Positions 7,350 through 12,360 of a stretch of 12,360 nt of DNA are shown here, piece by piece. The notes under the pieces are model-generated. The model worked only from the letters and a program-made list of their open reading frames with translations, did no database searches and was not told where the DNA came from. The stretch covers positions 1-12,360 of the forward strand of contig QLUB01000052.1 in NCBI GenBank assembly GCA_018725205.1, read 5' to 3'. The stretch comes from a candidate division NPL-UPA2 bacterium (GTDB lineage Bacteria; Bacillota; UBA994). Position numbers and translations under genes: made by a program. Numbering within the stretch: the stretch's first letter is position 1; the number at the start of each line of letters is the position of its first letter.

Positions 7350-7682
7350 TTAGAGCTGCGTGGGCTGGGATTTTAGGCTGCGCAATATAGCTTCCATTTT
7401 GGCGATGTAGTTCTGCAGGGCTTCCTGCCCTTGTGCGGCAAGACTTACTGTGGTCATTGATTTGCGCCCGATGATACGCTTGTCGATTTCTACGTAGCCG
7501 GCTTGCTCTAGCGTACGCAGTTGCACCGACAAATTGCCGGCAGTAAGGTCTAGCCGCTCGCGGAGCTCTGTAAAGGGCACGCGGACAGAGCTGCTCCCCG
7601 CTAGATAGGTTAGGACAGCGAGCCGCGCTCTTTCGTGTATGATGCCATCAAGAGAAAAATCCGGCTCCGGGCGTAGTGTCAT
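7350..7682 (-). CDS. Winged-helix transcriptional regulator (HTH_34 type)
   Basis: Small DNA-binding protein of 110 residues. It matches the winged-helix family PF13601 (MarR/ArsR-like): IIHERARLAVLTYL opens the fold, FTELRERLDLTAGNLSVQLRTLEQAGYVEI is the helix-turn-helix with recognition helix (about 38-67), and RKSMTTVSLAAQGQEAL is the wing and last helix. The ATG at 7682 was chosen because the family similarity starts there, it has a GGGGA site, and it overlaps the stop of the upstream peptide gene (ATGA). The frame is open further upstream to 7793, but those residues are not family-like and are read in another frame by the peptide gene. As first regulator in an exporter operon it probably represses it; the inverted repeat at 7850-7864 is the candidate binding site. 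Confidence 0.88.
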   Translation of the reverse strand: MTLRPEPDFSLDGIIHERARLAVLTYLAGSSSVRVPFTELRERLDLTAGNLSVQLRTLEQAGYVEIDKRIIGRKSMTTVSLAAQGQEALQNYIAKMEAILRSLKSQPTQL

Positions 7683-7831
7683 GCGCCATCCCCAACCCTG
7701 TCCCCCACGTAAAGCGCACAAAGTCCGAGTCCAAACGTCACGGCAACGCCGATCCAAGTGTGTAGGCCGATCCCACTCCACAACCCCACCCAACCCATAG
7801 CGCGCGAAAGACGCAAGACTTGTCTAGGCAC
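7679..7831 (-). CDS. Small single-helix membrane peptide coupled to the regulator
   Basis: Fifty codons starting with GTG at 7831, with a good ribosome site GGGAG (7843-7839) at 7-nt spacing and a promoter 40-70 nt upstream. The peptide has a basic N-terminus (VPRQVLRLSRAMG), one hydrophobic stretch (WIGVAVTFGLGLCALYV, about residues 25-41) and a short charged tail (GDRVGDGA). Its TGA (7681-7679) overlaps the regulator ATG (7682-7680) as ATGA, the classic mark of translational coupling. It is therefore the first gene of the exporter operon. I do not recognise the family. It may be a membrane partner that senses or holds the regulator, or a leader whose translation sets repressor levels. Real expression is inferred from signals only. 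Confidence 0.65.
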   Translation of the reverse strand: MPRQVLRLSRAMGWVGLWSGIGLHTWIGVAVTFGLGLCALYVGDRVGDGA

Positions 7832-7849
7832 AAGTGCACTCCCTTTTTG

Positions 7850-7864
7850 GTTTATCACATAAAC
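7850..7864. promoter_or_regulatory. Candidate operator, perfect 6-3-6 inverted repeat
   Basis: GTTTATCACATAAAC is a perfect palindrome of 6-nt arms around CAC. It lies just downstream of the minus-strand -10 box, at about +2 to +16 of the predicted transcript, and upstream of the peptide's ribosome site. That is a typical place for an autorepressor such as the winged-helix regulator of this operon. The link to that protein is inference. Confidence 0.5.
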
Positions 7865-7872
7865 TTATTTAT

Positions 7873-7900
7873 ATAGTAACACATCCTGCAACGCCGTCAA
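7873..7900 (-). promoter_or_regulatory. Predicted promoter of the peptide-regulator-ABC operon
   Basis: Minus strand: -35 TTGACG (7900-7895, 5 of 6), a 16-nt spacer, and -10 TACTAT (7878-7873, 4 of 6), in an A/T-rich stretch. Overlapping alternatives such as TATATA would give 19-nt spacing. The transcript would start near 7866. It is the only promoter-like signal found ahead of the five-gene operon. Confidence 0.5.
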
Positions 7901-7925
7901 GCGGATTCTACTTCACAAGAGTCTA

Positions 7926-7962
7926 TTGACACATTGACCTACATGGTGTAAATTAATATTAA
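7926..7962 (+). promoter_or_regulatory. Predicted promoter(s) of the BlaI-type repressor operon
   Basis: A consensus -35 box TTGACA (7926-7931) is followed after 17 nt by TAAATT (7949-7954, 4 of 6). A second, overlapping pair is TTGACC (7934-7939) and TATTAA (7957-7962), also 17 nt apart. Either would start transcription near 7961-7970, ahead of the GGAGGG ribosome site at 7985-7990. The two BlaI-type operator sites lie in and just after this promoter. Confidence 0.55.
7940..7950. promoter_or_regulatory. BlaI-type operator 1 (TACA-N3-TGTA)
   Basis: TACATGGTGTA lies in the spacer between the -35 and -10 boxes of the repressor's own promoter. TACA/TGTA half-sites are the known recognition sequence of BlaI/MecI proteins, though known sites usually have two rather than three bases between the half-sites. 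Binding here would block RNA polymerase. Confidence 0.55.
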
Positions 7963-7963
7963 A

Positions 7964-7976
7964 CTACACGCTGTAG
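7964..7976. promoter_or_regulatory. BlaI-type operator 2 (CTACA-N3-TGTAG)
   Basis: CTACACGCTGTAG is a perfect 5-3-5 palindrome with the same TACA-N3-TGTA core as operator 1, centred 25 nt from it, at about the predicted start of transcription. Having the same core and spacing twice makes chance unlikely and supports a paired-site autorepression layout. Confidence 0.6.
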
Positions 7977-7996
7977 ATAGATACGGAGGGTTGTGC

Positions 7997-8368
7997 ATGC
8001 GGACACCGCAAAGAATATCTGGCGCAGAACGACAAATAATGGAGTTCATTTGGGCAGCCAAACGGCCGGTGACCACGCGGGAGATCCTGCAAAACCTCCC
8101 GCTGGACAAAACGTGGAAGCAAAGCACAGTAGTCACATTCTTGTCCCGCCTCGTGGAAAAGGGGGTTCTCACGCCCACAAGAATCAGCAAGGCAAATTTT
8201 TACGAGCCGTGTCTGACGGAACAAGAGTATAAAGAGCATGAAACCAAGTTGTTCATAGAAGACGTTCATAAGGGCTCTTTCCTTGGTTTCTTCGCTGCCA
8301 TGTGCGACAGCGGCGCCTTGACCAGCGCGGACATCGCCGCGCTGATGCAGCGCATCAAGGACAGATGA
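7997..8368 (+). CDS. BlaI/MecI/CopY-family transcriptional repressor
   Basis: Dimeric winged-helix repressor of 123 residues, a normal length. ISGAERQIMEFIWAAKRPVTTREILQ-type sequence (about residues 7-32) and KTWKQSTVVTFLSRLVEKGVL (38-58) are the family's helix-turn-helix core, with the wing at about 59-69 and a dimerisation helix region after 75. KGSFLGFFAAM (about 92-102) is where BlaR1-type proteases cut BlaI in the known systems. The ATG at 7997 has GGAGGG 6 nt upstream; a TTG at 7991 in the same frame abuts the ribosome site and is unlikely. The stop lies 4 nt before the M56 protease gene, so the two make a repressor/anti-repressor pair. It should repress its own promoter through the two TACA-N3-TGTA sites. 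No beta-lactamase gene is in the window. Confidence 0.92.
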   Translation: MRTPQRISGAERQIMEFIWAAKRPVTTREILQNLPLDKTWKQSTVVTFLSRLVEKGVLTPTRISKANFYEPCLTEQEYKEHETKLFIEDVHKGSFLGFFAAMCDSGALTSADIAALMQRIKDR

Positions 8369-8372
8369 GGCT

Positions 8373-9605
8373 ATGCTCATTAACGTGATAAACCATCTGT
8401 TGATTATGTCCTTGGTTGCAGGGGGACTTTACGTGCTCCTAGGCCTTGCGGACGTGCTGTCCCCTAAGCGTATCCCCGCAACATGGCGCTACCCCTTAGG
8501 GTTATTTTGCTATTCGTTCTTTTTGGTTCCTTATGCAGCTATGGCCATGCTATTGCCGCTAGGTCCTACTGCGGCAATCCACCCGTATGCAACTGCACCT
8601 CCTGTCGGCACCGATACAGCCGCAGGGCCTTTAGCAAATTTCGTTACGCTCCTTCTAGCACTGACACCCTATGTTCTCGTACTCGGAGCCACGTTCTTTC
8701 TGACAGCAGCGCTGCTTGACGGATATCGTCTTAAGCGAAGCATCCTTGCCGCCTGTAGGGAAACAACAGAAGATGGCACCATAAAAGTTCTTCGCGAGTG
8801 CACTCGCCACCTGGGCATCAGGCAAAACGTCCGCGTGTACACTGCCCCATATCGGGGAACCCCTTTTATTTGCGGACACATTGAGCCGCGCATTGTCTTG
8901 CCGGATGTTGAGTTTACCGACCAGCAGCTAGAATACATCTTCCTGCACGAGCTAACGCATCTAAAAAGGGGTGATCTATGGATACGGAGTCTGATAGTCT
9001 TTGTTAATGCTTTGCACTGGTTTAACCCCCTCGCCTACCTAGCGCGCGGGAGGGTTGAGCGCTTATGTGAGTTGTCCTGCGATGAAAGCGTCACCGCGTC
9101 CATGCAGCAGCAAGAAAAACAGGCGTACTGCGCGCTAATCGTCGACATACTGCAACACTCCTCACACGGAGAGCACGCTCTGCCCACCCCGTTTGCTTTC
9201 AGCAATAGCCGCAAATATTTTGAAGAAAGGATAGATGTGGTCATGCAAAAAAGAACAGGCCGAGCTTCCAAAATGACTTTAGCTGTAGCAGGCACACTGA
9301 CCTTGCTGGTAACCATCCTTGCAGTGGTGGTTTCCTATGCCGCACAGGCGAATCTTGTTGTCCTAAAAAGTCCCCCGAGCGGCGGTTATGTATACGGCAC
9401 GGCCGACGCGGCACAGCTTGAAACACTCAACCGCCTGCGTCACACCGAGACGACTTTCGGCGCGCTAATCGCGGCGGTGTTCCCTAAGGCACACGCGCGA
9501 ATCCCGGCGGACGCCTTACAGTTCATACACACCGCTACAGTCGACTGGCCAAGCGAAGACGCTCCACCGAGACCCCGCACATTTACGGTAAGCGGACCTG
9601 AGTAG
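8373..9605 (+). CDS. M56-family BlaR1-like membrane metalloprotease without penicillin-sensor domain
   Basis: Membrane zinc protease of 410 residues that would cleave the repressor encoded 4 nt upstream. Membrane helices are at about residues 5-25, 38-62 and 88-115; the cytoplasmic protease domain has HELTH (His192, Glu193, His196) and the third zinc ligand Glu233 in LCELSCDES, all intact. GTPFICGHIEPRIVLP is a typical M56 segment. A last helix is at about 301-325. Classical BlaR1/MecR1 then carries a penicillin-binding sensor of about 250 residues; here only about 85 extracytoplasmic residues follow, with no SxxK active-site context seen. The signal is therefore probably not a covalently bound beta-lactam, or is sensed through another protein. 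The ATG has only a weak GAGG site 2 nt away, so expression probably depends on coupling. Confidence 0.88.
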   Translation: MLINVINHLLIMSLVAGGLYVLLGLADVLSPKRIPATWRYPLGLFCYSFFLVPYAAMAMLLPLGPTAAIHPYATAPPVGTDTAAGPLANFVTLLLALTPYVLVLGATFFLTAALLDGYRLKRSILAACRETTEDGTIKVLRECTRHLGIRQNVRVYTAPYRGTPFICGHIEPRIVLPDVEFTDQQLEYIFLHELTHLKRGDLWIRSLIVFVNALHWFNPLAYLARGRVERLCELSCDESVTASMQQQEKQAYCALIVDILQHSSHGEHALPTPFAFSNSRKYFEERIDVVMQKRTGRASKMTLAVAGTLTLLVTILAVVVSYAAQANLVVLKSPPSGGYVYGTADAAQLETLNRLRHTETTFGALIAAVFPKAHARIPADALQFIHTATVDWPSEDAPPRPRTFTVSGPE

Positions 9606-9687
9606 TACATGTTAGACATTATGAGATGAGCCCGAGTTCATTGCTGCCGTAGAAGTGGTAGAGTAAAGTAGAAAGGGTGGTTCTGAT

Positions 9688-9936
9688 TTGGGTTTTACTA
9701 TAGCGACTGGTCCTGCGGCTTTTGCTTCTCTTCTAGTCTTTGTCGGCACGTTGTTCGTGCTCTTCGTGGGCATAGTTCTTTACAGTCGTGCTAGACAAGC
9801 GCGATCCGTGTTCTTTTGGGTGATCAGTATTTTCGGGGCGATTGTGCTTTCGGGAAGCAAAAGGAAGCAAAAGGGACGGAGCCTTTTGCTTCGTTATAGC
9901 TATTCCTTATTGCATCTATTGCTTGTTATTATATAA
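9688..9936 (+). CDS. Small hypothetical membrane protein, 3' end formed by a repeat
   Basis: Open frame of 82 codons from a TTG start with AAAGGGTGG about 7 nt upstream. The first 55 residues hold two hydrophobic helices (about 8-30 and 40-54) separated by a basic loop (YSRARQARS), a plausible small membrane protein. From about residue 56 on, the frame runs through the palindromic repeat at 9854-9892 (SGSKRKQKGRSLLL) and ends in a hydrophobic tail whose stop overlaps a promoter -10 box. That tail is unlikely to be original. I do not recognise the family. It could be a genuine small gene whose end was changed by repeat insertion, or a remnant of a longer gene. Confidence 0.4.
   Translation: MGFTIATGPAAFASLLVFVGTLFVLFVGIVLYSRARQARSVFFWVISIFGAIVLSGSKRKQKGRSLLLRYSYSLLHLLLVII
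9854..9892. repeat. Palindromic repeat, copy 1 (half unit plus full unit)
   Basis: A full 29-nt unit occupies 9864-9892: arms GAAGCAAAAGG and CCTTTTGCTTC are exact reverse complements around the loop GACGGAG. An additional half unit GAAGCAAAAGG (9854-9864) precedes it, sharing one base. The full unit is the exact reverse complement of the one at 11514-11542. The element lies inside the end of a small open frame and just before the promoter of the C_GCAxxG_C_C gene. As RNA it would form a strong hairpin. Confidence 0.88.
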
Positions 9937-9937
9937 T
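9910..9937 (+). promoter_or_regulatory. Predicted promoter of the C_GCAxxG_C_C / TDT operon
   Basis: A perfect -10 box TATAAT (9932-9937) with a weak -35 TTGCAT (9910-9915, 3 of 6) at 16-nt spacing. Transcription would start near 9944, about 30 nt before the gene's start codon. It lies directly after palindromic repeat copy 1. Confidence 0.5.
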
Positions 9938-9973
9938 GAGCAGGGATAATTTTTGCTGGGAGGAATAGTTGTG

Positions 9974-10465
9974 ATGGAAAAGTCTCAAATGGTTGCTGAC
10001 GCAAGGGAGAAAGCCGAAGGCTATTTTAGGAGAGGGGAGTTCTTCTGCTCGGAGGCGGTAGTGCATGCCATAAACGAGTTTCTCGGGTGGCCGATGCCAC
10101 AGGCAGTAACTAAACTCGCGTCGGCGTTTCCCATCGGCATTGGCAAGTCAAAATGCCTGTGCGGCGCTATTAGCGGCGGGGCAATGGCTTTGGGCATGGC
10201 CTATGGGCGCAACCACGGCGAACCTATGCAGGATCGCATGTTCCCGGTAGCGGCTGCTTTGCATGACTATGTCAAAGCCCAGTACGGTAGCACTTGCTGT
10301 CGAGTCATCATCAAAGACTTCGATTTCGCCAGCGCAGAACGCAAGGCGCATTGCGTCAAAATCACCGGTGAAGTGACCGCTTGGATAGCCGAGCAATTGT
10401 TAGCCGACCCGGAAATTGCCGCCCGCGTCGAGAGTTCTGCCACCTGTAATTGCTGTGGCGAATAG
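9974..10465 (+). CDS. C_GCAxxG_C_C family cysteine-rich protein
   Basis: Soluble protein of 163 residues matching family PF09719, named for its cysteine pattern. The pattern is visible as Cys25 (FFCSEAV), CLCGAISGG (Cys61, Cys63), TCCRVI (Cys108, Cys109) and HC (Cys127). The function of the family is not established; redox or metal/cluster binding is a reasonable inference and members are common in anaerobes. The C-terminus adds a CNCC group (Cys158, 160, 161) that I do not regard as part of the family pattern. GGGAGG (9958-9963) serves either the GTG at 9971 or the ATG at 9974; the ATG is given here. The TDT transporter gene starts 10 nt after the stop, so they are probably co-transcribed. 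Confidence 0.87.
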   Translation: MEKSQMVADAREKAEGYFRRGEFFCSEAVVHAINEFLGWPMPQAVTKLASAFPIGIGKSKCLCGAISGGAMALGMAYGRNHGEPMQDRMFPVAAALHDYVKAQYGSTCCRVIIKDFDFASAERKAHCVKITGEVTAWIAEQLLADPEIAARVESSATCNCCGE

Positions 10466-10475
10466 GGGGTAAAAC

Positions 10476-11414
10476 ATGATGCTAAAAAAACTCCCCTACC
10501 CTATCGCTGGGCTTATGCTTGGACTGGCGTCACTAGGCAACCTTTTGCTGTCATACGGTGCGGGTTATAGATATGCTATTGGGGCTCTGTCCGCACTGAT
10601 CTTGCTTGCCCTTATCGTCAAGACTATCTCCTACCCTAAAGATCTTATTGGCGCACTCCAACAGATGCCGGTGGCGGCAGTACTCCCGACATTTAGCATG
10701 GGAATGTCTCTCCTCGCTGGGTACCTAAGACCCCATTGGCTATTAGGCGCACAGTTTATTTGGTGGTCCGCGCTATTCATTCACATAGCCTTACTCGTTT
10801 CATTTTCTTTAAAGCACGCCTTCCCCTTCAGCGTCAAAAAAGTTCTTCCCAGCTGGTTTATCCCCTATGTCGGGATAGCAATCTTTAGCGTGACTGCGCC
10901 CGCATTTGGGCAACGCAGTCTTGGACAAATGGTATTTTGGTTTGGCTTGGTTGCCTATTTTGTCTTGCTACCAGCCGTGCTGTATCGCATATTTGTAGTG
11001 AAAGAGATTCCTCCTGCGCTGTTGCCGACGACAGCAATTCTGGCAGCCCCAAGTAGCCTAACACTCGTGGGCTACCTCAATAGTTTCCCCGAGCGCAACC
11101 TCGCCATAGTATTGCTCTTGCTTATATGCACTCTGCTCTCGTACCTAATCGTTGCATTCAAGCTACCGCAACTCTTGACGCTGCCTTTCGCCCCAAGCTT
11201 CTCGGCATTTACTTTCCCATTAGTGATTGCGGGTGTCGCCGTAAAAGTGTCGAGCGCCTTCCTCACCCAACATGGGCAAGCGGTGGCGCCGCTGTCTGGA
11301 AGTGTGGTCTTCTTTGAGACTGTCGCGGTAGCTATGGTGGCCTACGTCGTCTATCGCTACGGTGTATTCATTTTCACCAGCCCCGCGCCGGCAAAACCCG
11401 CCAACCCCCGGTAA
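10476..11414 (+). CDS. TDT-family transporter (TehA/SLAC1-like)
   Basis: Integral membrane protein of 312 residues, about ten helices, of the tellurite-resistance/dicarboxylate transporter family (voltage-dependent anion channel domain). LPYPIAGLMLGLASLGNLLL at the N-terminus is the family's first-helix signature, and PFAPSFSAFTFPLVIAGVAV (about residues 239-258) is the conserved later segment that in TehA-like proteins carries pore aromatic residues. Known members move small anions: malate (Mae1), sulfite (Ssu1), chloride/nitrate (SLAC1), or confer tellurite resistance. The substrate here cannot be told. The ATG at 10476 (next codon also ATG-containing at 10479) has a GGGGG site. It forms an operon with the cysteine-rich protein upstream and is followed by a probable terminator. 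Confidence 0.88.
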   Translation: MMLKKLPYPIAGLMLGLASLGNLLLSYGAGYRYAIGALSALILLALIVKTISYPKDLIGALQQMPVAAVLPTFSMGMSLLAGYLRPHWLLGAQFIWWSALFIHIALLVSFSLKHAFPFSVKKVLPSWFIPYVGIAIFSVTAPAFGQRSLGQMVFWFGLVAYFVLLPAVLYRIFVVKEIPPALLPTTAILAAPSSLTLVGYLNSFPERNLAIVLLLLICTLLSYLIVAFKLPQLLTLPFAPSFSAFTFPLVIAGVAVKVSSAFLTQHGQAVAPLSGSVVFFETVAVAMVAYVVYRYGVFIFTSPAPAKPANPR

Positions 11415-11453
11415 GCACTGAATAAAGAATTAGCCGGGGCTGTCCCAGCTATA

Positions 11454-11486
11454 AAAGGGACCACTAATTACACTAGTGCTCCCTTT
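11454..11486. terminator. Probable bidirectional terminator between convergent genes
   Basis: Hairpin with arms AAAGGGA (11454-11460) and TCCCTTT (11480-11486), a C-C mismatch, then CACTA (11462-11466) with TAGTG (11474-11478), loop 7 nt. The plus-strand side continues CTTCTCT and the minus-strand side reads CCCTTTTAT. It ends the TDT operon and may also stop transcripts of the convergent permease gene. Confidence 0.6.
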
Positions 11487-11508
11487 CTTCTCTGTATCTA
11501 CTGAAGTC

Positions 11509-11595
11509 AACGTGAAGCAAAAGGCTCCGTCCCTTTTGCTTCAAAGGCTCCGTCCCTTTTGCTTCCCTTTTGCTTCGTCCCTTTTGCTTCACGTT
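11509..11595. repeat. Palindromic repeat cluster, copy 2 (nested units)
   Basis: Four pieces of the same element in series: a full 29-nt unit (11514-11542, exact reverse complement of copy 1), a 23-nt tandem duplicate of its last 23 bases (11543-11565), a half unit CCTTTTGCTTC (11566-11576) and a half unit with GTC in front (11577-11590). The whole block is bounded by a perfect 16-nt inverted repeat, AACGTGAAGCAAAAGG (11509-11524) and CCTTTTGCTTCACGTT (11580-11595). It abuts the stop codon of the minus-strand permease (11598-11596). Confidence 0.9.
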
Positions 11596-12360
11596 TCACT
11601 TTACCTTGCGGGTCAGGTTCCACGTAGCCAGCGCGAAGAAGATTATGGTTGATCCTAGGAGAAAAGCGATATGCGTAGCAGTACTTGCTGTAAAGTCCCC
11701 GTACGCAAACACCACGCCAAAACCTTGCTTGAACTCCGCGACCACGCTTGCAGGTGCACCCGCGAATGCTTGTGCAAGCGCGTCCTCCATCATCACCTGC
11801 CGAAACAAAGCCGCGCCGTGCGCGGCAGGAAACAGCTTGACTGCATACTGCACACCTGTAGGCAAAACCCCAATAGGCACATAAATTCCCGTCAAGAAAC
11901 CAATGAGTGCCCCCAGAACAGAGGCAGCCGCGCCGTAAGCATTAGTGGAAGAGAAAAAAGAAATCATAAAGATCATCATGGCGGTGCTGGAGGTGACAGT
12001 GAGCACCATAAGGGCCAAGACCCTAAATGAGCTCGTCAAACTTAAAAACTGTCCCCCGTAGGCGACTATATACAGCTGCCCCAGCACAAAGGTAATCAGC
12101 GAAAGCACTAGGCCAACAACCAGCGCACTAAGCGTATAACCGCCGACAAGTGTCGATCGCTTGAGCGGTGAAGCGCGAAAGTCACGCAGCAACTTTCTGC
12201 TGCGATCCTCTACCATTGTGCCTAATGCGCCCATAGTCGCCGTCACCGAGACCATGGCTAAGAGCCCGGCCATAATCCAAGTGTCCGCTACAAAGCGCGC
12301 CCCCGGTGCCTGCCCGACATTGTTCTGCATCATGTCTCCTAGGAACAACACATACAAGCC
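11596..12360 (-). CDS. ABC-2 type permease, C-terminal part (cut by window end)
   Basis: C-terminal 254 residues of an ABC-2 exporter membrane subunit; the frame stays open to the window edge and the protein must start outside, since the visible beginning (GLYVLFLGDMMQ) is already the end of a first helix and its loop. The segment MVEDRSRKLLRDFRASPLKRSTLVG (about visible residues 48-72) is the typical cytoplasmic stretch after the second helix, with about five helices in all, and the C-terminus is short and basic (LTRKVK). The TTG at 12355-12357 is an internal leucine codon, not a start. The cognate ATPase gene is probably just outside, upstream. The stop codon touches the palindromic repeat cluster. 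Confidence 0.87.
   Translation of the reverse strand, partial: GLYVLFLGDMMQNNVGQAPGARFVADTWIMAGLLAMVSVTATMGALGTMVEDRSRKLLRDFRASPLKRSTLVGGYTLSALVVGLVLSLITFVLGQLYIVAYGGQFLSLTSSFRVLALMVLTVTSSTAMMIFMISFFSSTNAYGAAASVLGALIGFLTGIYVPIGVLPTGVQYAVKLFPAAHGAALFRQVMMEDALAQAFAGAPASVVAEFKQGFGVVFAYGDFTASTATHIAFLLGSTIIFFALATWNLTRKVK

Noticed and set aside
7683..7793. N-terminal extension of the winged-helix regulator up to 7793
   Set aside because: The extra residues are not family-like, and the DNA is better explained in another frame by the 50-aa membrane peptide that ends in an ATGA overlap at the regulator ATG.
7964..8380. Minus-strand open frames of 83 and 138 codons opposite the BlaI-type gene
   Set aside because: They are antisense to a well-supported repressor gene and cover its promoter; no family match.
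9606..9640. TACATG-like sequence after the M56 gene as a third BlaI operator
   Set aside because: It lacks the second half-site TGTA at the spacing shared by the two good sites, so it does not match the motif.
11514..11590. Repeat cluster as a CRISPR array
   Set aside because: Units abut or overlap with no unique spacers, are palindromic and differ in length; no cas gene nearby.

Overview
The window looks like chromosomal DNA of a Bacillota (Firmicutes) bacterium, probably a Clostridia-type anaerobe of moderate GC content. This is inferred from strong GGAGG-type ribosome binding sites, frequent GTG/TTG starts, a BlaI/BlaR-type pair, a PflX-like radical SAM enzyme and a C_GCAxxG_C_C protein. 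No rRNA, tRNA, CRISPR array, transposase or phage gene was seen.

Left part (1-4487). On the minus strand are the start of an MFS efflux-type transporter with its own promoter (cut by the window start) and a complete PflX-like radical SAM protein. On the plus strand are a MacB/FtsX-type ABC permease and its LolD-type ATPase, overlapping by 8 nt. A perfect 13-bp hairpin follows, and then an aldolase of the DHDPS superfamily that most resembles 4-hydroxy-2-oxoglutarate aldolase. The last 24 codons of the aldolase run antisense into the next gene.

Middle part (4416-7900, minus strand). One operon reads from a promoter near 7873-7900: a 50-aa membrane peptide (absent from an ordinary ORF list because of its size), a winged-helix repressor coupled to it by an ATGA overlap, an ABC ATPase, and two ABC-2 permeases (TAATG overlap between ATPase and first permease). 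A perfect 6-3-6 inverted repeat just after the predicted start of transcription is a candidate operator. The layout is that of a self-regulated export system.

Right part (7926-11595, plus strand). Divergent from that operon is a BlaI/MecI-type repressor with an M56 (BlaR1-like) membrane metalloprotease. The protease keeps its zinc site but lacks the penicillin-sensor domain. Two TACA-N3-TGTA sites sit in the promoter spacer and near the predicted start of transcription, which fits autorepression. Then come a small membrane ORF whose 3' end contains a palindromic repeat, a cysteine-rich C_GCAxxG_C_C protein and a TDT-family (TehA/SLAC1-like) transporter, the last two probably one operon. A probable bidirectional terminator and a cluster of the same palindromic repeat (unit GAAGCAAAAGG-N7-CCTTTTGCTTC) separate these from a convergent ABC-2 permease that runs off the right edge.

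Overall this is an export- and envelope-stress-rich region: one MFS transporter, three ABC systems, one TDT transporter and two local repressors. The most interesting points are the repeat family, the hidden coupled peptide, the sensor-less BlaR1-like protease with its operators, and the aldolase tail made of antisense sequence from its neighbour.
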